DNA from: Erysipelotrichaceae bacterium
Lineage (GTDB): Bacteria > Bacillota_I > Bacilli_A > Erysipelotrichales > Coprobacillaceae
DNA: 15,062 bases
Reading direction: 5' to 3'
NCBI GenBank assembly: GCA_021200395.1
Contig: JAJQGQ010000073.1
Coordinates: 1-15,062, forward strand
Made by a program: the position numbers and the translations under genes. Below the pieces are notes generated by a model. It did not search any database. It worked only from the letters and a program-made list of their open reading frames with translations, and was not told the origin of the DNA. Position 1 is the stretch's first letter. Each line of letters begins with the position of its first letter. This document shows, one piece after another, positions 8,299 to 14,147 of this stretch.

Positions 8299-9978
8299 AT
8301 GTTATTGACAGGTGCAGATATTGTTGTTGAATGTTTACTTGAACAAGGTGTTACAACTGTTTTTGGATATCCTGGAGGAACAATATTAAACGTCTACGAT
8401 AGCTTATATAAATATAGCGATAAAATCAATCACGTCCTAACTTCTCATGAACAAGGTGCTGCTCATGCAGCCGATGGCTATGCTAGAGCCACTGGTAAAG
8501 TTGGGGTATGTATGGCAACTTCTGGACCAGGAGCTACAAACCTTGTTACAGGAATTGCCACAGCACATATGGATTCTATTCCATTAGTTGCTATTTGTGC
8601 TAACGTAGGTGTTAACTTACTTGGTAAAGATAGTTTTCAGGAAGTTGATATTACTGGTGTGACAATGCCTATTACGAAACATAATTTTATTGTTAAGGAT
8701 GTTAATGATTTAGCACCTACTATTCGTAAAGCATTTAAAATTGCTCAAGAAGGTAGAAAAGGACCAGTACTAATTGATATCACAAAAGATGTAACAGCTA
8801 ATAAATGTGAATATACAAGAGTAAAACCAGAACCAATTAAAACAAACAATTATACATATCAAACAGCTGATATCAAAAAAGCTATTGAAATGATTGAAGC
8901 TAGTGAAAAACCATTTATCTTTGTAGGTGGTGGAGCTGTAGCTAGTGAAGCCTACGTCGAATTAAGCGAATTTGCTGAAAAAATCGATGCCCCAGTATGT
9001 GATACCTTGATGGGTAAAGGGGCTTATGATGGAACAAATCCTAGATATAGCGGTATGCTTGGTATGCATGGAACAAAAGCTAGTAACTTAGGTGTTACTA
9101 ATTGTGATTTGTTAATTGCAGTTGGTGTTCGTTTCTCTGATCGTGTAGCTGGTAATCCAGATAAATTTGCTCCAAATGCAAAAATCATTCATATCGATAT
9201 CGATGAAGCTGAAATCAATAAGAATGTTAAAGTTGATTTAGGTATTGTTGGTGATTGTAAGAGTGTTTTAAGTGCTTTAAACTTATTATTAAAACAACAA
9301 AACCATCCACAATGGCTTAAAGAAGTCAGAACATTAAAAGATCAATATCCATTATCATATGATACTGATGTTTTAACAGGACCTTATATTATTGAACAAA
9401 TTGAAGCTTTAACAGATAACAATGCTATTATTTGTACAGATGTAGGACAACATCAAATGTGGGCAGCTCAATATTATCATTATCGTAGACCTAGACAATT
9501 TATATCAAGTGGTGGTTTAGGAACGATGGGATATGGTTTAGGTGCAGCTATTGGTGCTAAATATGCTAAACCTGAACAAGATGTATTTAACATTGCAGGT
9601 GATGGATGCTTTAGAATGAATATGCAGGAATTAGCTACTGCTTCTCGTTATAATGTACCTATTATTGAAGTTATCTTCAATAATCATGTATTAGGTATGG
9701 TAAGACAATGGCAAACATTATTCTATGATAAACGTTATTCAGCAACAGTATTAGAAGATAAAGTGGATTTCTGTAAAGTTGCTGAAGGTTTAGGATGCAA
9801 AGCTATTAAAGTTACTACAAAAGAACAAGTTATTCCAGCTATTCAAGAAGCGTTAGACTATGATGGACCAGTTGTATTAGATTGTATCATCGATAAGGAT
9901 GATAAAGTCTTCCCAATGATTGCTCCAGGAGCTTCTAATGATTCAGTATTCGATCAAGACGACATTAAAGAAGATTAG
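8299..9978 (+). CDS. ilvB: Acetolactate (acetohydroxyacid) synthase, large catalytic subunit
   Basis: The 559-residue thiamine-diphosphate enzyme makes acetolactate or acetohydroxybutyrate from pyruvate and 2-oxobutyrate. E51 in SHEQGAAHAADGYAR is the catalytic Glu that activates ThDP. The ThDP/Mg motif begins GDG at 434-436 and ends at FNN. The central FAD-like domain carries FVGGGAV and VGVRFSDRV. The QWQ.LFY segment after the ThDP motif is typical of biosynthetic rather than catabolic (AlsS) enzymes. Its regulatory partner IlvN is encoded near the front of the same operon. AAAGGAGGAG precedes the ATG. The stop codon forms part of the terminator stem. Confidence 0.97.
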   Translation: MLLTGADIVVECLLEQGVTTVFGYPGGTILNVYDSLYKYSDKINHVLTSHEQGAAHAADGYARATGKVGVCMATSGPGATNLVTGIATAHMDSIPLVAICANVGVNLLGKDSFQEVDITGVTMPITKHNFIVKDVNDLAPTIRKAFKIAQEGRKGPVLIDITKDVTANKCEYTRVKPEPIKTNNYTYQTADIKKAIEMIEASEKPFIFVGGGAVASEAYVELSEFAEKIDAPVCDTLMGKGAYDGTNPRYSGMLGMHGTKASNLGVTNCDLLIAVGVRFSDRVAGNPDKFAPNAKIIHIDIDEAEINKNVKVDLGIVGDCKSVLSALNLLLKQQNHPQWLKEVRTLKDQYPLSYDTDVLTGPYIIEQIEALTDNNAIICTDVGQHQMWAAQYYHYRRPRQFISSGGLGTMGYGLGAAIGAKYAKPEQDVFNIAGDGCFRMNMQELATASRYNVPIIEVIFNNHVLGMVRQWQTLFYDKRYSATVLEDKVDFCKVAEGLGCKAIKVTTKEQVIPAIQEALDYDGPVVLDCIIDKDDKVFPMIAPGASNDSVFDQDDIKED

Positions 9979-10004
9979 ACAGTACGCAAAGTACTGTCTT
10001 TTTT
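9977..10004 (+). terminator. Intrinsic terminator of the ilv-leu operon
   Basis: AGACAGTAC (9977-9985), a GCAAA loop and GTACTGTCT (9991-9999) form a perfect 9-bp stem followed by a T run to 10004. The stem begins inside the ilvB stop codon, so there is almost no 3' UTR. Confidence 0.96.
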
Positions 10005-10007
10005 GTA

Positions 10008-10073
10008 TTTTTTAAAAAATAAAACCTTAGTCTTGCCATATCCCTGATAACGGGTGGCTACTGCTAAGGCTTT
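10008..10073 (-). terminator. Structured 3' element and terminator of the - strand gene
   Basis: AAAACCTTAG (10021-10030) pairs with CTAAGGCTTT (10064-10073). The one irregular pair (10024/10070) is a G-U wobble only if the - strand is transcribed. Inside it, GCCA (10035-10038) pairs with TGGC (10055-10058) and CCC (10042-10044) with GGG (10052-10054), with a TAT bulge and a TGATAAC loop. On the - strand the stem is followed by a T-rich tract (TTTTATTTTTT). It ends the transcript of the gene at 10127-11074 and faces the ilvB terminator. Two internal loops make it more elaborate than a plain terminator. Confidence 0.75.
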
Positions 10074-10126
10074 GTTAACATAGTAAACTCTTTGAGCTCG
10101 TATAGTATTATCATAACTGAGAAAAG

Positions 10127-11074
10127 TCAATCTTTTTTATTACTTAATAGTAAATCTAATAATAGATCTCGTTCTTTTTCTATTCTTTCATCGTTGTTAT
10201 CAATGAGAGAAAGAATTAAAGAAAAAATATCAACATATTGGTTGTCTTCGCTAAAAAAGAAAGGATTATAGAACCACACTTCAATTTTTACTTGTTCATC
10301 AATATTTAATAATTCTTTATGAATATTGTAGTTTTTGGCTTTTTCTTTATCTATTGCATATGTTATTAATCTCGGTGAGGCCAACATGCTATAATGACTT
10401 AAAGCAGTTTCACCTGCCATAATCATATCTTCATTAATATCATTTTTATTGATATATCCTATATAATCAACAGGTGATTTTAGAAAGGGTTTCACTTGCT
10501 CGAATAACTCAGTTTTAGAATATTTTGTAGTTAAGTAGACTTTTCTCCCTTCTTTATGTTCATTAAATAATCCAGTTGATACAAGCTGTCGATAAGATCT
10601 TGAAGTAGTCATATTGGTAAAGTTAAGTTTCTTTGTAACTTCAGTCATATAATATTTATCCCTTTTTTCATATAACATCCAAGTATATATTAATTGGGAT
10701 GATTTAGTCAGTTTTTCACACATATCGAGATTATGATAGTCAGTTATGAATGTATACATAAATGGGAGATATATCAATTTATCTGTTAAAATAAATGAAA
10801 TTTTATTTTTTATTAAGCTTTCTTTGCGAAATTCAGTAAGAGTATCTAATATTAAAAATACTGGTAAAGACTCAATGTCTTGAATTTTATTGATTTGTTT
10901 TTTTAAAGAAGGTATTGTTGGCAAATCTTCTTGTGGTGATAATGCCAAACATTTTATTTCATTAATAGTAGCTTTTTGTATAAAAAAATTATTTATAATA
11001 TAAAGAGGTAATTTGTTTTGTTTTTCCCAATCTTCTAGTTGTATTGTTAATCCAAAGATTTCGATTGTATTCAT
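10127..11074 (-). CDS. Winged-helix DNA-binding protein, AbiEi-like style
   Basis: This 315-residue protein is of uncertain function. Residues about 60-110 contain a buried strand/helix region ending in the hydrophobic segment LIYLPFMYTFI. Residues about 124-185 read as a winged helix of MarR type: YYMTEVTKKLNFTNMTTSRS for the recognition half, then GRKVYLTT for the wing. The C-terminal half includes AGETALSHYSMLA (220-232) and IEVWFYNP (264-271). The GETALSHY pattern recalls the C-terminal domain of AbiEi-type antitoxin/regulators, but no nucleotidyltransferase partner (AbiEii) is adjacent. The ATG has AAGGTGGTGA upstream and an extended -10 promoter. It is divergent from the MazG-like/HNH pair, so control of that pair is possible. 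No membrane segment or signal peptide was seen. Confidence 0.7.
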   Translation of the reverse strand: MNTIEIFGLTIQLEDWEKQNKLPLYIINNFFIQKATINEIKCLALSPQEDLPTIPSLKKQINKIQDIESLPVFLILDTLTEFRKESLIKNKISFILTDKLIYLPFMYTFITDYHNLDMCEKLTKSSQLIYTWMLYEKRDKYYMTEVTKKLNFTNMTTSRSYRQLVSTGLFNEHKEGRKVYLTTKYSKTELFEQVKPFLKSPVDYIGYINKNDINEDMIMAGETALSHYSMLASPRLITYAIDKEKAKNYNIHKELLNIDEQVKIEVWFYNPFFFSEDNQYVDIFSLILSLIDNNDERIEKERDLLLDLLLSNKKD

Positions 11075-11106
11075 AATTTCACCACCTTATTAACAATATT
11101 TATTAA

Positions 11107-11134
11107 ATTATAACATAACAATAATAAAATACAA
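11107..11134 (-). promoter_or_regulatory. Promoter of the winged-helix gene
   Basis: Read on the - strand, TTGTAT (11134-11129) lies 16 bases before TATAAT (11112-11107), with TG one base ahead of the -10, giving an extended -10. The start of transcription would be near 11100, about 26 bases before the ATG at 11074. Confidence 0.65.
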
Positions 11135-11154
11135 TAAATAATGTTAAAATGATT

Positions 11155-11200
11155 TTGACTAAAACAAAATATACAAAACTATGTATAATTGTTCTATAAT
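11155..11200 (+). promoter_or_regulatory. Possible promoter of the pyrophosphohydrolase/HNH pair
   Basis: TATAAT occurs at 11184-11189 and again at 11195-11200, just before the gene at 11217. The best -35-like box, TTGACT (11155-11160), is 23 bases before the first TATAAT, which is too far for a standard promoter. The -10 assignment is therefore tentative. Confidence 0.35.
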
Positions 11201-11216
11201 AGGTATAGGTGATAAT

Positions 11217-11531
11217 ATGAAATACAACAAACTAGTAAGAGATAGGATTCCAGAAATTATTGAAAATGATGGTAAAACATGCGTTGTTGAAACACTCAAT
11301 GATCAAGATTACTTATCATATCTTAATAATAAATTAATAGAAGAAGTTAATGAATATTTAGAAAGTGGTGATATTGAAGAACTAGCAGATTTAGAGGAAG
11401 TATTACGTGCTATTTTAGATGTAAAAGATATTGATTATAGTACTTTTGAAGAAGTTCGATTAAATAAAGTTGAAAAACGAGGCACATTCAAAAATAAAAT
11501 ACTTTTGAAAGAAGTATCAAGCAATGAATAA
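11217..11531 (+). CDS. MazG-like nucleoside triphosphate pyrophosphohydrolase
   Basis: This 104-residue all-alpha protein belongs to the MazG/HisE-like superfamily that hydrolyses (d)NTPs or related nucleotides to monophosphate and pyrophosphate. The N-terminal KYNKLVRDRIPEII is the hallmark of the short single-domain subgroup. Metal ligands fit the EExxE...ExxD pattern: E42/E43 and E46, then E55 and D58. I place the start at 11217 with AGGTGA at 11207-11212. An upstream in-frame ATG at 11181 overlaps the -10 candidate and would add twelve unrelated residues. The last eight bases overlap the HNH gene, so the two are probably translated together. The physiological substrate cannot be read from the sequence. 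Confidence 0.85.
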   Translation: MKYNKLVRDRIPEIIENDGKTCVVETLNDQDYLSYLNNKLIEEVNEYLESGDIEELADLEEVLRAILDVKDIDYSTFEEVRLNKVEKRGTFKNKILLKEVSSNE

Positions 11532-12330
11532 TGATTTCTTAAACAAATTCAAAAAGATAATAAGAGAATGTAATTATGATAATACATATAAAATGGCTAT
11601 GGCTAAATCACTAGTAGAAATATCTTTTTTATATGATACCAATGATACAGTATCTATTAGCATGGATTTAATCGCAAAGTATTATTTGAAATATTATTGG
11701 AATCAAACAATATTCTTTGATTTGGTGCAAGGTAGTAATTTAAAGAAAACACCAGTCATCTTACAATATACCAAAACTCTGATCTTTCAATATTATGATT
11801 ATATTGGTACTCATAAGCCTATTAGGTATGAGCGTGTTGAGAGAGAACTTCAATCTAATTTAAAGAGCGAATTAGATAATTGTTTAAACAAAATATCTAA
11901 AGCTTTATGTAAAGATGTTGCATGGCGATTTACATTTATTGACAGTGTTTATAATGATGATGTTTATCGCTTTGATAAGGAAAAGAAAATAATAATTATT
12001 GAAGGATATAATCTAAAAATACTCAGAGATAATTATGAAGACTTATTTGACTTAATTGATTATCGCTGGGGCCTTGTTTTAGAAACATTTAATAACTCAC
12101 CAAGAATCAATAAGAAAATCAAAATCATTGATGGACAAGATATAAAGAGGACCAATTTAAATAGATTTAGAAAATATCTAGACTTACAAAACCCAGATCA
12201 GGTTTGTTTCATATGTGGTCAAGAAATAGATGATAGTGAACTAAGTATTGATCATGTGATACCTTGGTCTTATTTGTATTCAGACGATATATGGAATTTG
12301 GTTTATGTACACAAATCTTGTAATTCATAA
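11524..12330 (+). CDS. HNH endonuclease, cut short by an in-frame stop within the HNH motif
   Basis: The 268-residue product has an N-terminal region of about 220 residues with no family I recognise, then an HNH fold. C228 and C231 form a zinc knuckle, D243-H244 in IDHVIPW supply the catalytic His, and NLVYVHKSCNS (to 268) is the second half of the motif. HNH proteins of this kind normally continue as CNSxKxN. Here TAA (12328-12330) stands at the x position and the same frame resumes with KSN. The protein therefore lacks the final Lys/Asn of the motif and a 55-residue tail. A single C-to-A change of TCA would produce this stop. It overlaps the MazG-like gene by eight bases. It is either a recent pseudogene or a shortened, possibly inactive nuclease. 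Confidence 0.75.
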   Translation: MNNDFLNKFKKIIRECNYDNTYKMAMAKSLVEISFLYDTNDTVSISMDLIAKYYLKYYWNQTIFFDLVQGSNLKKTPVILQYTKTLIFQYYDYIGTHKPIRYERVERELQSNLKSELDNCLNKISKALCKDVAWRFTFIDSVYNDDVYRFDKEKKIIIIEGYNLKILRDNYEDLFDLIDYRWGLVLETFNNSPRINKKIKIIDGQDIKRTNLNRFRKYLDLQNPDQVCFICGQEIDDSELSIDHVIPWSYLYSDDIWNLVYVHKSCNS

Positions 12331-12498
12331 AAAAGCAATGTTGTACCTACAGAAAATGAAATTAGAAGGCTGAATATACGAAATAAAATGCTTCAAACAA
12401 TTATTCATGAAAGTGATGCTAAAGGTAAAATAGTGGATGAATTAGATGTTGCAATAGAAAATGATTATGTTGAGAAGTTTTGGATAGGATGTAAGTAG
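12331..12498 (+). pseudogene. Separated 3' part of the HNH gene
   Basis: The frame of the HNH gene continues without a shift for 55 codons after the TAA at 12328, ending at TAG (12496-12498). It begins KSNVVPTENEI and ends EKFWIGCK. The first residues complete the CNSxKSN motif, so this is the original C-terminus and not a chance ORF. It has no good start codon or ribosome site of its own and is presumably untranslated unless the stop is read through. Confidence 0.75.
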
Positions 12499-12596
12499 CA
12501 AAAAAGAAATATCTACTTTTTATAAATCTTGAATTTAAAGACCAAAATAACAAAATTTTCACTTTTTTCATTTTAAAAAAAGAAAAATCGAAATTT

Positions 12597-12637
12597 TTGA
12601 CGTATATATAATAGTAAGGGGACTTATTTTGTTCTCT
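12597..12637 (+). promoter_or_regulatory. Possible promoter and short structured leader before the metallopeptidase
   Basis: TATAAT at 12607-12612 has no good -35 at standard spacing; TTGACG at 12597-12602 is too close to serve. Downstream, AGGGGAC (12617-12623) and GTTCTCT (12631-12637) can pair (two G-U) around a TTATTTT loop. A transcript from near 12615 would be about 55-60 bases long up to the following terminator. The preceding stretch (12499-12596) is very AT-rich and I see no gene in it. Confidence 0.4.
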
Positions 12638-12640
12638 ACA

Positions 12641-12673
12641 AGAAGTAATCACATATTGTGATTGCTTCTTTTT
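12641..12673 (+). terminator. Strong intrinsic terminator just ahead of the metallopeptidase gene
   Basis: AGAAGTAATCACA (12641-12653), a TAT loop and TGTGATTGCTTCT (12657-12669) make a 13-bp stem with one G-U pair, followed by TTTTTATTTT. It lies only 25 bases before the ATG at 12698. It can end transcripts from the HNH side or attenuate transcription into the metallopeptidase gene. Confidence 0.9.
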
Positions 12674-12697
12674 ATTTTATACGAAAGGAAAATCAAA

Positions 12698-13405
12698 ATG
12701 AGTAGATGGATCAAGAATGACAACAAGTATTATTATGTTAAGTATGATGAAAGTGAAGAGATAAGATTAAAGTATTTAACTAAAAAATTGCGTTATAATA
12801 TTATGGCATTTGATTTTGTTGAACAACCAAGAAAAGTTTTTAATATGGATTATGTGGTTAAACAAATTATGAGTAAGTTAAGTATTGACGACGAAGTTAA
12901 AGGTATTGTTAAAAGAGATTTTAAAATGATACCAATAGATCATTTAAAGTTTTTGATTGACAATGATATTAAAATTGTTTCTTCCACTGATGAAACATAT
13001 TATGATGGAAATAAGAAAGTAATTGGCATAAATAGCAAGAAGCCCAAGGTAGGCATGGTTGCTCACGAATTAGGCCATGCTTTTGTAGATATCAATAATC
13101 TTTATCAAAACAAAGAACTTATGGTAATAATGCAGGATATTATTGATAATTCAAAATCAATAATATCAAAATATATAAATAATAATTTATATATTTATAT
13201 TGAGTCAGATAAATTTATAAGAGAATACCAAGGAAGAACATATATTCTTGAAAATGATTATTATAATAAAAATAAGCAACTAGTATATAATAATTTGGAA
13301 GAATATGTTGCTGTTGGATTTGAAACGTTTGTAATTAATCCAAAATTATTGTATACTAAAGATAAAGATTTATATGATTTTATTTCGAATGGGGAGGTTT
13401 GTTAA
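12698..13405 (+). CDS. Zinc metallopeptidase, anthrax lethal factor-like (M34/ATLF style)
   Basis: This 235-residue protein has the zincin motif HELGH (H123-E124-H127) and a downstream EEYVAVGF (201-208). E202 lines up with the third zinc ligand of lethal factor's EFFAEAF, as I recall that sequence, although the second Glu of that motif is Val here. INPKLLYTKDKDLYDFIS resembles the family's closing ...P..Y.FI segment. Residues about 88-120 match the strand-rich part that precedes HExxH in this fold. No signal peptide, membrane segment or trafficking domain is visible, so it is the bare catalytic unit. The start at 12698 has GAAAGGA upstream; an earlier in-frame ATG at 12662 lies in the terminator stem. 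The stop abuts the next gene. I infer a toxin or effector; a housekeeping protease is less likely. Confidence 0.75.
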   Translation: MSRWIKNDNKYYYVKYDESEEIRLKYLTKKLRYNIMAFDFVEQPRKVFNMDYVVKQIMSKLSIDDEVKGIVKRDFKMIPIDHLKFLIDNDIKIVSSTDETYYDGNKKVIGINSKKPKVGMVAHELGHAFVDINNLYQNKELMVIMQDIIDNSKSIISKYINNNLYIYIESDKFIREYQGRTYILENDYYNKNKQLVYNNLEEYVAVGFETFVINPKLLYTKDKDLYDFISNGEVC

Positions 13406-13609
13406 ATGAAAATATTTGATGAAAAAACAGGTCATTACTATTATGCTTATACTGGTGAGGCAATACCTCGAATGGAAGATATTTTGAGTCCTGAAAAATT
13501 AAAACAATTAGAAGAAGATGAATTGTTAGATGGTAAACCTGGTACTATTCCTAATTGGTCTGTTTGTTACAAAGGTAATAAGAAAAATAAAATTGATAAT
13601 AATATTTAA
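13406..13609 (+). CDS. Small partner protein of the metallopeptidase, copy 1
   Basis: I do not recognise a named family for this 67-residue soluble protein. The N-terminal half is strand-like and aromatic (YYYAYTGE), the middle is acidic (EEDELLDG) and the C-terminus is basic (YKGNKKNKI), with a central IPNWS. Its ATG follows the peptidase stop directly, and its ribosome site GGGGAGG lies inside that gene, so the two should be made together. A terminator follows within 15 bases. The duplication of this gene with loss of the peptidase in copy 2 suggests an immunity or antitoxin partner, but no biochemical role is visible. Confidence 0.75.
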   Translation: MKIFDEKTGHYYYAYTGEAIPRMEDILSPEKLKQLEEDELLDGKPGTIPNWSVCYKGNKKNKIDNNI

Positions 13610-13622
13610 TAAGATTCCTATC

Positions 13623-13646
13623 AAACCAACATTTCTGTTGGTTTTT
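13623..13646 (+). terminator. Terminator after small gene copy 1
   Basis: AAACCAACA (13623-13631), a TTTC loop and TGTTGGTTT (13636-13644) form a 9-bp perfect stem, with the T run continuing to 13646. Confidence 0.9.
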
Positions 13647-13713
13647 ATAATGCACTAATAATTAATTTTATGTAAACAAAAATAAATGCCAATAAATTGC
13701 TATAAGATAGTAG

Positions 13714-13836
13714 TATGAGTTAATTGATTTAAGCTTTGAAATATTTGTAATTAACCCAAAGTTATTGTATACTAAAGATAAGGAATTATTTGATTTTATT
13801 TCGGAAGGAGGACTCTTAGATGCAGGTTATAGATAA
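13714..13836 (+). pseudogene. 3' remnant of a second lethal factor-like metallopeptidase gene
   Basis: One frame reads YELIDLS, then FEIFVINPKLLYTKDKELFD, then FISEGG. It matches the end of the intact peptidase (FETFVINPKLLYTKDKDLYD, then FISNG) almost residue for residue. A TAG at 13711 closes the frame upstream, and the HELGH region is absent: the preceding stretch back to 13647 shows no peptidase sequence. It ends in TAA at 13834-13836, overlapping the start of the next small gene. It carries the ribosome site AAGGAGGA used by that gene. Confidence 0.85.
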
Positions 13837-14029
13837 AGAAAATAATGAGATTTATTTAATATATTCGGGTGAACATATCCCTAATGTTGAGAATAATTTA
13901 ACCATAGAGGAAAAAGATCAATTGGAAAGAGATTTTAAATTAGATGGTGGTCCAAATTTCATTCCTAACTGGTCTAAACATTATAAAGGTAATAAGAAAA
14001 ATAAGATTGAAAAAGATAATATTAAGTAG
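13820..14029 (+). CDS. Small partner protein, copy 2 (orphan)
   Basis: This 69-residue paralogue of the protein at 13406 aligns without gaps at 33 of 63 positions. Conserved blocks are Y..YSGE.IP, QLE.D..LDG.P, IPNWS and YKGNKKNKI. The N-terminal and middle positions have diverged strongly while the frame stayed open and AAGGAGGA (13804-13811) was kept, which suggests it is still under selection. Its own peptidase has been reduced to a remnant just upstream. It is followed by a terminator 12 bases after the stop. A spare immunity or antitoxin gene is the simplest reading. I see no promoter of its own that I would defend. Confidence 0.75.
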   Translation: MQVIDKENNEIYLIYSGEHIPNVENNLTIEEKDQLERDFKLDGGPNFIPNWSKHYKGNKKNKIEKDNIK

Positions 14030-14041
14030 GCTGCCTATCAG

Positions 14042-14066
14042 GTCAACAGAAATGTTGGCTTTTTTT
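14042..14066 (+). terminator. Terminator after small gene copy 2
   Basis: GTCAACA (14042-14048), a GAAA tetraloop and TGTTGGC (14053-14059) form a 7-bp stem with one G-U pair, followed by seven T. The arms match the terminator of copy 1, but the loop is its reverse complement (GAAA against TTTC). Confidence 0.9.
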
Positions 14067-14102
14067 GTCGCACGAATCTTGTTAATGATGTGAATAGTAT
14101 CA

Positions 14103-14111
14103 TGGTATAAT
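14103..14111 (+). promoter_or_regulatory. Extended -10 promoter of the exchanger gene
   Basis: TGGTATAAT (14103-14111) is an extended -10 with a perfect TATAAT. A weak -35 such as TTAATG (14082-14087) lies 18 bases ahead. Transcription would start near 14118, some 30 bases before the ATG. Confidence 0.55.
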
Positions 14112-14147
14112 GGTATCAATCGATGCATGACACTAGGAGGATATGTT

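Larger units (their letters stand above)
13319..14073 (+). repeat. Tandem duplication: peptidase 3' end, small gene, terminator
   Basis: Unit 1 starts at TTTGAA (13319) and unit 2 at TTTGAA (13735). The two units share the last codons of the peptidase, a GGAGG ribosome site, the small gene, a CCTATCA stretch and a hairpin terminator, in the same order and nearly the same length. Similarity is highest in the peptidase end (long exact runs such as TTATTGTATACTAAAGATAA) and at the AAAGGTAATAAGAAAAATAA end of the small gene, and lower in the middle of the small genes. Confidence 0.85.

Noticed and set aside
10021..10073. tracrRNA-like string CCGTTATCA in the - strand hairpin
   Set aside because: No Cas9, repeat array or anti-repeat is present, and the match is only nine bases inside an ordinary stem-loop.
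11181..11216. Twelve-residue N-terminal extension of the MazG-like protein
   Set aside because: The extension overlaps TATAAT boxes and family members begin at the KYNKLVRD segment; AGGTGA sits before the ATG at 11217.
12597..12612. TTGACG plus TATAAT as a complete promoter
   Set aside because: Only four bases separate the boxes, so they cannot both serve one sigma-A promoter; only the -10 was kept as a tentative call.
12419..12652. 77-residue - strand reading frame
   Set aside because: It overlaps the HNH 3' remnant and a very AT-rich spacer and starts within a terminator stem; no ribosome site or recognisable protein.
12662..12697. Earlier start for the metallopeptidase
   Set aside because: The ATG is not preceded by a ribosome site and its codons are the terminator stem and T tract.
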